Assembly: GCF_018613605.1 (NCBI RefSeq)
Contig: NZ_JAGGPU010000019.1
Span: forward strand, 114,256 to 178,255
DNA length: 64,000 nucleotides
DNA from: Pedobacter sp. ISL-64
GTDB lineage: Bacteria; Bacteroidota; Bacteroidia; Sphingobacteriales; Sphingobacteriaceae
Direction: 5' to 3'
Below the pieces are notes generated by a model that saw nothing but the letters and a program-made list of their open reading frames with translations, ran no database searches and was not told the origin of the DNA. Shown one piece after another: positions 7,293 through 15,521 of this stretch (its first letter is position 1; each line of letters begins with the position of its first letter). The position numbers were made by a program, and so were the translations under genes.

Positions 7293-9506
7293 CTAAATAA
7301 CCTCCTTGATCTTCTTGTTATTCCCTACAATCCAGATTACATCACCGTTATCGAAAACAAAGTCAGAAGAAGGATTTAATATCCGATCAGTACCTCTTTC
7401 TATACCAACAATTAAGGCCTGTGCTTTTTCGCGGATACCTGCATTTCTAATACTCAGGCCATAAACAGGCGATTCGGCATGAACAATAACCTTTTGTAAG
7501 GTCATTTCTTTATTCGGAAAATTACTTTCTTCGGCTGTTTCTGGGCTGTCTATTTCTAAAAGTGCTTTTACGGCTGCTAGTTGATCATCCGCACCAATCA
7601 CCAACAGTTTGTCGTTTGGATAAAGCCGTTCATCTCTTCCGGGAGTTGGGATATTGTTTCTTCCGCGTTCGATTAAGGCAATATTTACCCCGTATTTTTC
7701 CCTGATCATTAATTCGGTAAGCGTTTTTCCAACCACTTCCGATTCGGGAGAGACAGTGAGTTCTGTTAAGTGGGTATCCCAGGGTAAAATATTCGGTTTT
7801 TGGCTCTCACGTGCATTTAAGTTCAGCATGAAACGCCTTTCCAGTTTATCATAAAAAGACTGCAGTTTTCTGGAGAAGATAACCATTCCTAAGATGATCA
7901 GTCCCAGCGCAATCACAGCAGCAATCCAGGTATCAAAAAACTCATACATTAAAAAACCTACAAAGAAAATGCCTAAGGCAATTCTGAAAAACTCGATTGC
8001 GATTAACGGACCACGGGTATACTTTTTGTTCAACCAAAGGTGAGAATAGGCTGTTCTTTGAATCCTTCTGATCGATAATGCCCATAAAAATGGCGACATT
8101 AAAATGAACGAAACCACTACGCTGATAATAATAGAAGTTAAACTGTTGGCAATATTGCTCACAATAAATGGCTGAACGTACCTGTAGGCCAAAAATATGA
8201 TGGCTATGATGATTACCGAGTGGATAATCGTATTAAAGATATAAGACCTTAATAAAACCTTCCAATCGCTTAACGTAGTAATTCCTTCGGTACTGGAGCT
8301 GTATCTTTCTATACCATCTAACCATTTTTTGGGTAAAACACGGTTCAAATACTGGTAAAAAGGTTCAGATAGTTTAATTAAATATGGCGTGGTAAATGTA
8401 GTGATCGCCGCTGCTGCTACCGCGATAGGGTAAAGGAAATCGCTGGTTACTTTAAGGGTTAAGCCTAATGAGGCAATGATGAATGAAAACTCACCAATCT
8501 GCGCCAAACTCATGCCCGATTGTACCGAAGTTTTTAACGGCTGGCCAGATAATAACGCACCTAAAATGGTAAATATAATTTTCCCGAAGATAATAACCAT
8601 GGTAGCCACTAAAATTGGAACCCAGTATTTAACCAGCATTGCGGGATCAATCAGCATACCAACCGAAACAAAAAATACTGCTGCGAATAAGTCTTTTACC
8701 GATTTGGTTAAATGTTCGATTCTTTCTGCTTGTGTAGTTTCGGCTAAAATGGAGCCCATTATAAACGCACCCAAAGCAGGAGAGAAGCCCACCTTATCGG
8801 CCAGTAATACCATTACCAAACATAACGCTAAAGATACCACCAACATGGTTTCGTCGTTCATTAATTTCTTGGTTGCTTTAAGAAATGAAGGAACCAGGAA
8901 TATTCCGCCCAAGAACCAAAGTACCAGGAAAAAAGCCAGTTTTAAAATGGAATACAGCATTTCTGTACCTGCCGATTGCTGACTAACCGCCAGGGTAGAG
9001 AATAGTACCAATAACAAGATGGCAACCAGATCTTCAACAATTAAAACTCCGAAAACCAGACCAGCAAACTTTTTATGCTTTAAGCCAAGTTCTTCGAAGG
9101 CTTTAATGGTAATCATGGTTGATGAGATGGATAAAATTCCACCTAAAAATAGACTGTCCATGTCTTTCCAGCCCATACCTTTACCAACGAGATAACCGGC
9201 CAAAATAATAAATAAAACTTTTACAATCGCGGTGATGGAGGCAGAACCACCAACTTTAACCAGTTTTTTGAAACTGAATTCTAAACCTAAACTGAATAAA
9301 AGGAAAATTACGCCTATTTCGCCCCAAATATTGATGCTTTTTGTATCGGTAACTGAAGGGAAAAAATCTAAATGTGAGCCAACCAACAGGCCGGCCAGTA
9401 TATAGCCTAAAACCAGCGGTTGTTTAATTCGTTTAAATATGAGAGTAGTTATTCCTGCAGCAGCAAGGATTAATCCTAAATCGGCTATTAAATCGGGTAA
9501 ATGCAT
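7293..9506 (-). CDS. CPA2 cation:proton antiporter with two C-terminal TrkA-C domains
   Basis: A 737-residue protein. Residues 1 to about 390 are the Na+/H+-exchanger (KefB/CPA2-like) membrane domain with 12-13 helices; ADLGLILAAAGI begins it and GVIFLLFSLGLEFSF is a typical early helix. A second hydrophobic block of about four helices lies at 420-560. Two TrkA-C (RCK C-terminal) modules follow, at about 580-650 and 665-737, each ending in a GDxIxVxG-like strand (NDKLLVIGADD; GDVIWIVGNNKK). No RCK N-terminal Rossmann domain is present, so nucleotide gating of the Kef type is unlikely. It probably exchanges K+ or Na+ for protons at the inner membrane. TM count is by eye. Confidence 0.88.
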   Translation of the reverse strand: MHLPDLIADLGLILAAAGITTLIFKRIKQPLVLGYILAGLLVGSHLDFFPSVTDTKSINIWGEIGVIFLLFSLGLEFSFKKLVKVGGSASITAIVKVLFIILAGYLVGKGMGWKDMDSLFLGGILSISSTMITIKAFEELGLKHKKFAGLVFGVLIVEDLVAILLLVLFSTLAVSQQSAGTEMLYSILKLAFFLVLWFLGGIFLVPSFLKATKKLMNDETMLVVSLALCLVMVLLADKVGFSPALGAFIMGSILAETTQAERIEHLTKSVKDLFAAVFFVSVGMLIDPAMLVKYWVPILVATMVIIFGKIIFTILGALLSGQPLKTSVQSGMSLAQIGEFSFIIASLGLTLKVTSDFLYPIAVAAAAITTFTTPYLIKLSEPFYQYLNRVLPKKWLDGIERYSSSTEGITTLSDWKVLLRSYIFNTIIHSVIIIAIIFLAYRYVQPFIVSNIANSLTSIIISVVVSFILMSPFLWALSIRRIQRTAYSHLWLNKKYTRGPLIAIEFFRIALGIFFVGFLMYEFFDTWIAAVIALGLIILGMVIFSRKLQSFYDKLERRFMLNLNARESQKPNILPWDTHLTELTVSPESEVVGKTLTELMIREKYGVNIALIERGRNNIPTPGRDERLYPNDKLLVIGADDQLAAVKALLEIDSPETAEESNFPNKEMTLQKVIVHAESPVYGLSIRNAGIREKAQALIVGIERGTDRILNPSSDFVFDNGDVIWIVGNNKKIKEVI

Positions 9507-9610
9507 CTATATAAAAGGGTAATGATGTTTAAATAATTTATTTCCAGATATAATTTATTACCTGGCATTTTATTGATAATCCCACGTTAAAGTGGTTAAA
9601 ATGAAATTAC

Positions 9611-9964
9611 TTACCAAAAAACATGTTTTGGATAAAGCACCTTAAACAAACACCAATAATTATGCTTTAATCTTTTGATTACAACTCTAGCATTAATGAT
9701 CTTGTTCTTAAAAAAAAGGAGCAGCAAAAAAGTGATGAGTACAAAAGCACTGGAAGATATTTTTACAATTGAACTGTTGATAAAATCTTTTTGCAGACTT
9801 TCACTGTCCTGATTGAAATCAGAATTGGATTTGATGTTTTTTTTACTTGAAATGAAACTTATTTTGGTGTTTTTAAATATTACATCATTTCTTTTTTCCT
9901 GCGATGCGAAGGCCGCAAAATTAATAGAGATAGATAGAAAGAAGATGATGTAAAAAAGCCTCAT
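9611..9964 (-). CDS. Small hypothetical exported/membrane protein, start uncertain
   Basis: A 117-residue reading frame with a signal-peptide-like start (MRLFYIIFFLSISINFAAFAS) limited here to its outline: charged first residues, a hydrophobic core to about residue 18 and an Ala-rich cleavage region. A single membrane helix follows at about 72-90 (SSSAFVLITFLLLLFFKN). I recognise no family. The middle is Ser/Asn/Lys-rich. The ATG sits inside a terminator hairpin that probably ends ribF transcription (9952-9997), so either the start is later or the frame is expressed poorly or from its own promoter. The compositional bias is like that of its intergenic surroundings. Confidence 0.4.
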   Translation of the reverse strand: MRLFYIIFFLSISINFAAFASQEKRNDVIFKNTKISFISSKKNIKSNSDFNQDSESLQKDFINSSIVKISSSAFVLITFLLLLFFKNKIINARVVIKRLKHNYWCLFKVLYPKHVFW

Positions 9965-9997
9965 TGCTGCTAATATAATGAAAAAGAGGCTTTTTTG
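9952..9997 (-). terminator. Terminator of ribF overlapping the start of the next reading frame
   Basis: AAAAAAGCCTC pairs with GAGGCTTTTTT over 11 bp with a 24-nt loop. Read on the minus strand it lies about 200 nt after the ribF stop and ends in a T run, so it can terminate ribF transcription. The ATG of the 117-residue frame is at 9964-9962, in the 3' part of the loop and the stem. Confidence 0.7.
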
Positions 9998-10087
9998 AAA
10001 GGAAAGTCTGATTAAAAATGGGCTTGAAGCTTATTTTAACTTAGATTACTAACATTGAGTTTGTGAAATAACATCCCCTTGAGTTAT

Positions 10088-10173
10088 CGTCATTTCGAGC
10101 GGAGTGCAGCGCAGCCGAGAAATCTGCCTAGATAGATCTCTCCATTCCACTGCGTTCCAGTCGAGATGACGAC
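10088..10173. repeat. Palindromic repeat, GTCATTTCGA class
   Basis: Starts CGTCATTTCGAGCGGAGTG and ends CCAGTCGAGATGACGAC; the internal GAAATCT/AGATCTCT block matches the copies at 40793 and 42680. It fills most of the gap between the terminator at 9952 and the ribF stop codon. Confidence 0.85.
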
Positions 10174-10197
10174 CATGTTGGGTACGCTGAAAATTAC

Positions 10198-11163
10198 CTA
10201 CCCATTAAAATAAGCTAAAGTAGCCTGCTTATCTTTTTGTAACTGAAGAGTCAAAGCTTCTAATCCGGTAAATTTCACATCATGACGTAAGAATTTCAAA
10301 AAGTTCATCTTAATATCCTGCCCATAAATTTCCTGGTTAAAATCGAAAATATTAACCTCAATGTTTCTGGTCATCCCGTTAATGGTTGGTCGCTGCCCGA
10401 TGTAGGCCATTCCTTTGTATGGTTGAGGGTTTAAGGTTGAGGGGTTAGGGTTTGGGACTTCAGACTCCATTTCTACGGTAACCGCATAAATGCCATCGCC
10501 CGGAATCAGTTTATAAGTCTCCTCAACAAAGATGTTCGCCGTGGGGAAACCAATAGTTCTGCCTATTTTATCGCCTTTAATTACCCTTCCATAAATAGAA
10601 AAAGGATAACCCAGATAATCGTTGGCCAAGCTTACATCACCCGCTAAGAGTGCCTGGCGGATTTTGGTAGAGCTTACTGCAACATCATGAATATCCTGCT
10701 CCATAATTTCTTCAACACTAAAACCATAATGTAAACCTGCAGCCTTTAAATCGCTTAAATTTCCAGAACGGTCTTTACCAAAGCGGTGGTCGTAACCAAT
10801 AATAATATGTTTGGTGCCAATGTTGTTCACCAATGTATTTTTTATATAATCTTCAGGAAGCTGATTAGAGAAATCTCTGGTAAATGGCGTGATGATTAAA
10901 TGATCTACACCTAACCCTTTTAAAATTTCGGCTTTTTCATTAATGGTATTAATCATTTTTAGCTCCTGGTTTTCAGGATCTATAATCATTCTAGGGTGCG
11001 GGAAAAAAGTTAATATTACACTTTCTCCGTTGTCGGATTTTGCCTTTTCTACCAGTTGTTTAATGATTTTTTGGTGTCCGAAATGCACGCCATCAAAAGT
11101 GCCAATGGTTACAATGGCATTATCTAATTTTTTAAAATCCGAAAGGTTATGATATATTTTCAA
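10198..11163 (-). CDS. ribF: Bifunctional riboflavin kinase/FAD synthetase with an in-frame repeat insert
   Basis: Converts riboflavin to FMN and FMN to FAD in the cytoplasm. The protein has 321 residues. The adenylyltransferase domain starts with TIGTFDGVHFGHQKII (residues 19-34), the nucleotidyl-transferase HxGH-like site, and has SSTKIRQALLAGDV near 164-177. The flavokinase domain begins near 185 with GRVIKGDKIGRTIGFPTAN (192-210) and includes GQRPTING. Between Val230 and Tyr249 there are about 17 extra residues (EMESEVPNPNPSTLNPQP), rich in Pro, Asn and Ser, just before the usual YKGMAYIG strand; the DNA there is a GGTTTAAGG/GGGGTTAGGG-type repeat. Part of the conserved truB-ribF neighbourhood. 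Confidence 0.96.
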   Translation of the reverse strand: MKIYHNLSDFKKLDNAIVTIGTFDGVHFGHQKIIKQLVEKAKSDNGESVILTFFPHPRMIIDPENQELKMINTINEKAEILKGLGVDHLIITPFTRDFSNQLPEDYIKNTLVNNIGTKHIIIGYDHRFGKDRSGNLSDLKAAGLHYGFSVEEIMEQDIHDVAVSSTKIRQALLAGDVSLANDYLGYPFSIYGRVIKGDKIGRTIGFPTANIFVEETYKLIPGDGIYAVTVEMESEVPNPNPSTLNPQPYKGMAYIGQRPTINGMTRNIEVNIFDFNQEIYGQDIKMNFLKFLRHDVKFTGLEALTLQLQKDKQATLAYFNG

Positions 11164-11200
11164 TGGTAAATCTATTTTATCGGTGTGGGGTTTGCATGAG

Positions 11201-11300
11201 GGATGGAAGCGGTATCCCCCGATTTAAGCATTATTGTTATTATTTTGTGGCATGCTTGCTTGTTTCACAGGTTTCATCGGGGATTTAGCGTACAGCCCGA
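11201..11300 (+). repeat. Structured element, copy A (GATnGnAGnG family)
   Basis: Left side GGGATGGAAGCGGTATCC, inner stem CCCGAT/ATCGGG, 46-nt loop, right side GGATTTAGCGTACAGCCCGA. It lies between yitT and ribF in antisense orientation to both. The loop contains GGCATGCTTGC and GTTTCAT words that also flank copy B (57912). Four other copies are at 13181, 27924, 42993 and 57912. Confidence 0.7.
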
Positions 11301-11343
11301 CCCTTTGCACAGCTTAGGGGCATGCCCAAATTTCTGTTATTTA

Positions 11344-12204
11344 TTAATGTAAAGCATGGCGTTTCACTACCCCGCCTTTTAAGTCGGCAATTTGTTGTTG
11401 GATTACAAAGGCATCCGAATCGATCTGGCGGATAGCGGTTTGTAATTTGCTCATTTCTAGCTTGGTAACCACGGTGAAAATAATATCGATATCTTTCTTT
11501 TCTCCGTAACCACCTTCGCCTTTATAAATGGTAACACCACGTTTCATTTCGCTGATGATAAAACTTTTAATGGCTTCCTGATGTTCTGAAATAATGGTAA
11601 CACCAGTATATTGTTCTATACCGTTTACGATGAAATCGATAGTGCTTGAAGCAGATAAATACGTTAAAATGGCATACAGCGCAGTTTCGATGTTTAGGAA
11701 ATAAGCTGCGAAGGCAAAAATAATGATATTTAAAATCAGGATGATATTTCCAACGGTTAAAATGCTGTTTTTACTGATGTAAAGTGCTAAAACCTCTGTA
11801 CCATCAATTACGCAGCCTCCGCGCATGGCCAATCCAATTCCTCCTCCTAAAAACAAACCGCCAAAAAATGCAATAAGCAATTTATCATGTGTAATGGGTT
11901 GAAAAGGCAGAAAAATTAAAGCCAGCGAAAGTGCAGCAATAGCGATAGCCGTTTTAATGGCAAAACCTTTACCAATCTGTCTGTAGCCTAAAATAACGAA
12001 GGGAATGTTGATGATTGCAATAAGGTACGATAAATTCCAGCCTGTTAAGGTACTTAGCAAAAGGGAAATACCGGTAACACCACCATCAATAAAATGACTG
12101 GGCATTAAAAAGCTTTTTAAGCCAAAACATGCCGAAGTTACACCTGCAATAATTAAAAGAATTTCTTTTATAAACCTGATGTTCCTATTTTTGATGCGGT
12201 TCAT
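11344..12204 (-). CDS. YitT-family membrane protein (DUF161 + DUF2179)
   Basis: A 286-residue inner-membrane protein. Residues about 12-200 hold five or six helices with the family segment MPSHFIDGGVTGISLLL (33-50). Residues about 215-275 are a soluble DUF2179 domain, GVTIYKGEGGYGEKKDIDIIFTVV in outline, which is thought to bind a small ligand by analogy with other proteins that carry it. Transport function is assumed but not known. Its ATG overlaps the truB stop by 4 nt (ATGA), so the two are translationally coupled. Confidence 0.9.
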   Translation of the reverse strand: MNRIKNRNIRFIKEILLIIAGVTSACFGLKSFLMPSHFIDGGVTGISLLLSTLTGWNLSYLIAIINIPFVILGYRQIGKGFAIKTAIAIAALSLALIFLPFQPITHDKLLIAFFGGLFLGGGIGLAMRGGCVIDGTEVLALYISKNSILTVGNIILILNIIIFAFAAYFLNIETALYAILTYLSASSTIDFIVNGIEQYTGVTIISEHQEAIKSFIISEMKRGVTIYKGEGGYGEKKDIDIIFTVVTKLEMSKLQTAIRQIDSDAFVIQQQIADLKGGVVKRHALH

Positions 12205-12932
12205 GCCTCTGCTGCAGTTTTAACTTCTTCTTTTTTGCTACGAATATAATTAACAAGTTCTAATACCTCAAACGCATCTTTAAGCAAAAAGTTTCCGCTT
12301 CGTGTACGGGTAAGTTTAGAAAGATAAGCCCCACTATTTAAAGTTTTACCAAAATCGGATATTAAGGAGCGGATGTAAGTACCTTTACTGCATACAATCC
12401 TGAAATCGATCTCTGGTAGTTCGATCCGTGTGATTTCGAACGCTGGAACACTTACAAAACGTTTACGCAGCTCTACCTCTTCACCTAACCGTGCTTTTAC
12501 GTATAAACGTTCGCCATTTACCTTTACTGCTGAGTGTGCGGGTGGATATTGTTCTATATCGCCAATAAAAGGTTTACAGGCTGCATAAATTTCGCCTTCA
12601 GTAGTCTTGCTGATATCGAAAGTCTGATCTACCTCAGTCTCCATATCAAAAGATGGGGTAGTAGCACCCAGAATCATTGTTCCGGTATATTCTTTCTCTT
12701 CAGCCTGGAAAGTGTCTATCTGCTTAGTTAATTTGCCTGTACAGATGATGAGCAAGCCTGTAGCAAGGGGATCTAAAGTGCCGGCATGACCAACCTTTAG
12801 TTTTAGCGGTTTTAAAGAATTACGGATTTTGCCCACCACATCAAATGAAGTCCACTTGTATGGTTTGTTGATTAAAAGCAATTCGCCTTCAGCAAAATTG
12901 AAATCTTTGAATTTTGAATTTTCAGTACTCAC
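12201..12932 (-). CDS. truB: tRNA pseudouridine(55) synthase
   Basis: Isomerises U55 to pseudouridine in the T loop of tRNAs. It is 243 residues long, the compact Bacteroidota form. Motif I is GHAGTLDPLATGLL, with the catalytic Asp54. Also present are the LLINKPYKWTSFDVV start block (19-33) and the SKGTYIRSLISDFG segment that forms the active-site wall. The best start is GTG at 12932 (VSTENSKF read with initiator Met), about a dozen bases after an exact TATCTTTG -7 box (12954-12947 on the minus strand). It overlaps yitT by 4 nt and belongs to the ftsX-uppP-truB-ribF neighbourhood conserved in the phylum. Confidence 0.96.
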   Translation of the reverse strand: MSTENSKFKDFNFAEGELLLINKPYKWTSFDVVGKIRNSLKPLKLKVGHAGTLDPLATGLLIICTGKLTKQIDTFQAEEKEYTGTMILGATTPSFDMETEVDQTFDISKTTEGEIYAACKPFIGDIEQYPPAHSAVKVNGERLYVKARLGEEVELRKRFVSVPAFEITRIELPEIDFRIVCSKGTYIRSLISDFGKTLNSGAYLSKLTRTRSGNFLLKDAFEVLELVNYIRSKKEEVKTAAEA

Positions 12933-12946
12933 AAATCTTTTTTGCG

Positions 12947-12954
12947 CAAAGATA
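12947..12954 (-). promoter_or_regulatory. -7 box of a candidate truB-yitT promoter
   Basis: TATCTTTG on the minus strand matches TAnnTTTG exactly. No clear TTG lies 19-20 nt further upstream, so only half of the promoter is supported. The leader would be about ten nucleotides. Confidence 0.35.
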
Positions 12955-13046
12955 CAGATTCAATGTCGTTTACTCCATTTTTTTAATGACTATCTATAAT
13001 CTGGAATCGGGCGTTTTTTGATTAGAAGCGCAAGGTTATCCACTTT

Positions 13047-13166
13047 TTTTAAAGCATGTTCCTGCCATCCGCTTTACTCACCCGATGAAAAATCGGGATT
13101 CGTGCCCGCTTCTGTCAGGGCTAAAATCAAGGCTTGTGCAGAGTAAAACGGCATAACAGAACAAGC
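13047..13166. repeat. Long imperfect inverted repeat between truB and uppP
   Basis: TGTTCCTGCCATCCGCTTTACTC at its left end (in outline) is answered by GAGTAAAACGGCATAACAG and AACA on the right, about 75 nt away; the loop has its own small hairpin CCCGAT/ATCGGG. It adjoins structured element copy D (13181). Together they fill most of the 410-nt gap 12933-13342; I see no gene there. Confidence 0.55.
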
Positions 13167-13180
13167 CCCGCCAGGCTAAA

Positions 13181-13271
13181 CCCGATAGGAGTGGGCATAC
13201 CGATTCTTTATCGGTATAAAGTGAATAACGGGGCTATATTAACCTATACGCTCAGCAATTGCTTTTCAAAT
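13181..13271 (+). repeat. Structured element, copy D, with 3' tail
   Basis: Left CCCGATAGGAGTGGGC, inner stem ATACCGAT/ATCGGTAT (8 bp, no bulge), 5-nt loop, right AAAGTGAATAACGGG. The outer clamp is CCCG/CGGG. A tail follows with CTAT, AACC and GCAATTGCTTTTCAAAT (13255-13271), which is shared with copy E at the same distance from the core. Antisense to the flanking uppP and truB. Confidence 0.65.
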
Positions 13272-13342
13272 AACAGTTCAAGCAGATCGCTGCTATTTTA
13301 AAGCGGTTCAATTAGCAGATAGTCATTTAATATTTACATAGA

Positions 13343-14137
13343 TTATATAATTTGTAGGTTGTGGCCACTTAATAGAAGAATGATAATAATTAAGCCTGCC
13401 GCAATTCTATACCATCCAAAAACCTTGAAACCATTTTTGTTTAAGTATCCGATAAAATTTTTTATCGCCAAAAGTGCCACTACAAAAGCAACAACATTAC
13501 CAATAATTAAAAGGTTAGTCTGCTCATGGGTAATGGTGTGCCCTTCTTTATAAAAATCGTACAGTTTTTTAGCTGTTGCGGCAAACATGGTAGGTACAGC
13601 CAAAAAAAATGAAAATTCTGCAGCAACTTTTCTGCTTAATTTCTGACTCATGCCGCCAACAATAGTGGCTCCCGAGCGCGATACACCTGGTAACATAGCA
13701 ATACATTGAAAGAAACCAATTTTTAAAGCAGTTAAATAGGTTATTTTTTCCTCTTCATGGATAGTTGGTTTATTAAACCACTTGTCTACAAATAATAAGA
13801 TAACACCGCCAACTAACAGCGAAATACCAACAGCCATTGGGCTTTCTAATAATTCGTCGATTTTTTTGCTCAATAACAAACCAAATATGGCAGCTGGGAT
13901 AAATGCAACCAGTAATTTAATGTAGAAATTTATTGATTTGAAAAATCTTTTGAAATAGAGTACAACAACAGAAAGTATTGCACCCAATTGTATCACAATG
14001 GTGAAAAGTTTTACAAATGGTTCTGATGCAATGCCCATAAAAGATGATGCAATAATCATGTGTCCGGTGCTCGATACAGGTAAAAATTCAGTTAGTCCTT
14101 CAACAATGGCAAGGACAATGGCTTCAAAAGAGTTCAT
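13343..14137 (-). CDS. uppP: Undecaprenyl-diphosphatase
   Basis: Removes one phosphate from undecaprenyl diphosphate so that the lipid carrier for peptidoglycan and surface glycans can be reused. 264 residues with about eight membrane helices. Both signature motifs are intact: EGLTEFLPVSSTGHMI (residues 13-28) and PGVSRSGATIVGG (near 150-162), carrying the essential Glu, Ser and Arg residues on the periplasmic side. BacA-type, the usual length. It lies between the ftsX/DUF3098 pair and truB, and a strong terminator-like hairpin upstream (14165-14192) suggests its own promoter or read-through control. Confidence 0.96.
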   Translation of the reverse strand: MNSFEAIVLAIVEGLTEFLPVSSTGHMIIASSFMGIASEPFVKLFTIVIQLGAILSVVVLYFKRFFKSINFYIKLLVAFIPAAIFGLLLSKKIDELLESPMAVGISLLVGGVILLFVDKWFNKPTIHEEEKITYLTALKIGFFQCIAMLPGVSRSGATIVGGMSQKLSRKVAAEFSFFLAVPTMFAATAKKLYDFYKEGHTITHEQTNLLIIGNVVAFVVALLAIKNFIGYLNKNGFKVFGWYRIAAGLIIIILLLSGHNLQII

Positions 14138-14164
14138 ATGTTTAGAAAAGATAAGAAATAAAGA

Positions 14165-14192
14165 AAACGCTTAATTAATAAATTAAGCGTTT
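14165..14192 (-). terminator. Terminator-like hairpin between DUF3098 gene and uppP
   Basis: AAACGCTTAATT pairs perfectly with AATTAAGCGTTT (12 bp) around a 4-nt loop. On the minus strand it is followed by TTCTTTATTTCTT, a fair T-rich tail. It lies 25 nt after the DUF3098 stop and 28 nt before the uppP start. Confidence 0.7.
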
Positions 14193-14216
14193 CAAGTATA
14201 ATCCTTTAGGATAAAG

Positions 14217-14444
14217 TTATTTTTTTAGGATAGCATAAATGCCAAAAGCAAAACCCGCCAACACCACTATCGGTGCCAATAAAGTCCTTCTGAAATCATA
14301 AATATCGCCAGTAGTACCCATCATTAATATAAAGCCAACTGCTACAATTGCAATGCTGATTAACAATAACTGATAGTTTTTTTTGGTAAACACCAATTCG
14401 CTTTTAACGTCCTTTACAACCGGACCTGTTTTTTTTTCTGCCAT
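14217..14444 (-). CDS. DUF3098 small membrane protein
   Basis: A 75-residue protein with a short basic cytoplasmic start and two predicted helices, at about 27-45 and 52-72 (QLLLISIAIVAVGFILMMG; TLLAPIVVLAGFAFGIYAI). The family occurs in Bacteroidota next to ftsX and has no known function. Its ATG shares one base with the ftsX stop codon (TAATG), so it is translated together with ftsX. That coupling makes a role in division or in the FtsEX complex plausible, but this is inference. Confidence 0.85.
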   Translation of the reverse strand: MAEKKTGPVVKDVKSELVFTKKNYQLLLISIAIVAVGFILMMGTTGDIYDFRRTLLAPIVVLAGFAFGIYAILKK

Positions 14445-15331
14445 TATCTATAAAGATGATAAGATTTTAAACGTAAATATCTGCTTACTGCAAACCATGT
14501 ACTAATGCCTGTTATAAAAATACCCACAATTAAAAGGCCTATAAATACGAAGCCAAATTCCTGGTAGTTATTTAAAATAATGATCTCAGGTACCTCTTTG
14601 CGGGCGTAAATTAAAGTTGCCAACAAAATTATGATGGCAATAAATGCAGCAATTAAGCCATGTAAAGCAGCATACAATAAGAAAGGACGTCGAATAAAGT
14701 TTTTCGTTGCACCAACCAGCTGCATACTTTTAATTAAAAAGCGTTGTGAGTAGATTGCCAGCCTTATGGTGTTGTTAATCAGTGCGATAGATATGATTAA
14801 TAGGAGTGCAGCAAAGGCTAAAATAATTAAGCCAATGGTACTGATATTTTTGTTTACCATATCAATTAAAGAGCTTTGGTAAACCACTTCTTTAACAACA
14901 GGGTTTTTAGAAATACTTGCTTTTAAGGCATCGATGCTTTTATTGTTCGCATATTCTGCTTTTAAATACACGTCGAAGGTAGATGTTAGCGGGTTGTATC
15001 CTAAAAAGTTAACAAAATCCTCACCTAAATCCTGCGTTAAGTTTCTTGCGGCAAGCTCTTTATTTACATATTGAGTTTGCTTTACTGCAGGATTTGCATT
15101 TAATTCCTTCTGAAAGGCCAAAACATCGGCTTCTTTTGCACCTTCATCAACAATAATGTTTAAAACGATGTTTTCTTTAACGTAGTTAGACAGGTTTTTG
15201 GCATGTACAAGTACCAAACCAAGCAGTCCCAGCATTAATAAAACCAAAGCAATACTGATTATAGTGGAGATATAAACGGTTTTGGTTTTCTTAGATGCAT
15301 CACTTACTTCGAATTCTTCCATGTATTTCAT
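14444..15331 (-). CDS. ftsX: Cell-division protein FtsX (permease-like)
   Basis: Membrane subunit of FtsEX, which controls peptidoglycan hydrolases at the septum. 295 residues: a helix at about 20-42, a large extracytoplasmic domain at about 45-165, and three helices at about 170-190, 220-242 and 262-284. The FtsX signature is seen in IALINNTIRLAIYSQRFLIK and MQLVGATKNFIRRPFL. The family partner ftsE is not adjacent, as is common in this phylum. A TATTTTCG -7-like sequence precedes the start. It overlaps the DUF3098 gene by one base. Confidence 0.93.
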   Translation of the reverse strand: MKYMEEFEVSDASKKTKTVYISTIISIALVLLMLGLLGLVLVHAKNLSNYVKENIVLNIIVDEGAKEADVLAFQKELNANPAVKQTQYVNKELAARNLTQDLGEDFVNFLGYNPLTSTFDVYLKAEYANNKSIDALKASISKNPVVKEVVYQSSLIDMVNKNISTIGLIILAFAALLLIISIALINNTIRLAIYSQRFLIKSMQLVGATKNFIRRPFLLYAALHGLIAAFIAIIILLATLIYARKEVPEIIILNNYQEFGFVFIGLLIVGIFITGISTWFAVSRYLRLKSYHLYR

Positions 15332-15521
15332 TTTTGTTTCTGCGAAAATATAAATTATACCTGATAAACACCAATTAATGATTGCTAAATGAATATTAAC
15401 GGAAAGCTTTTGCTTTTAGTTTGAGTATTAATTCTTTAATTAAATTTACTTTTTGTGAAAACGCGGTACGAAATTTGTTGAAACGGCGTTAATTATGGAT
15501 ATCTTAAAACTAAATTTAACT

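Noticed and set aside
8476..8982. A 168-residue reading frame on the plus strand inside the antiporter gene
   Set aside because: It is the antisense of a long, clearly coding membrane protein; its composition mirrors the helices on the other strand.
12933..13342. A small gene between truB and uppP
   Set aside because: No reading frame of useful length; the gap is explained by an inverted repeat and structured element D.
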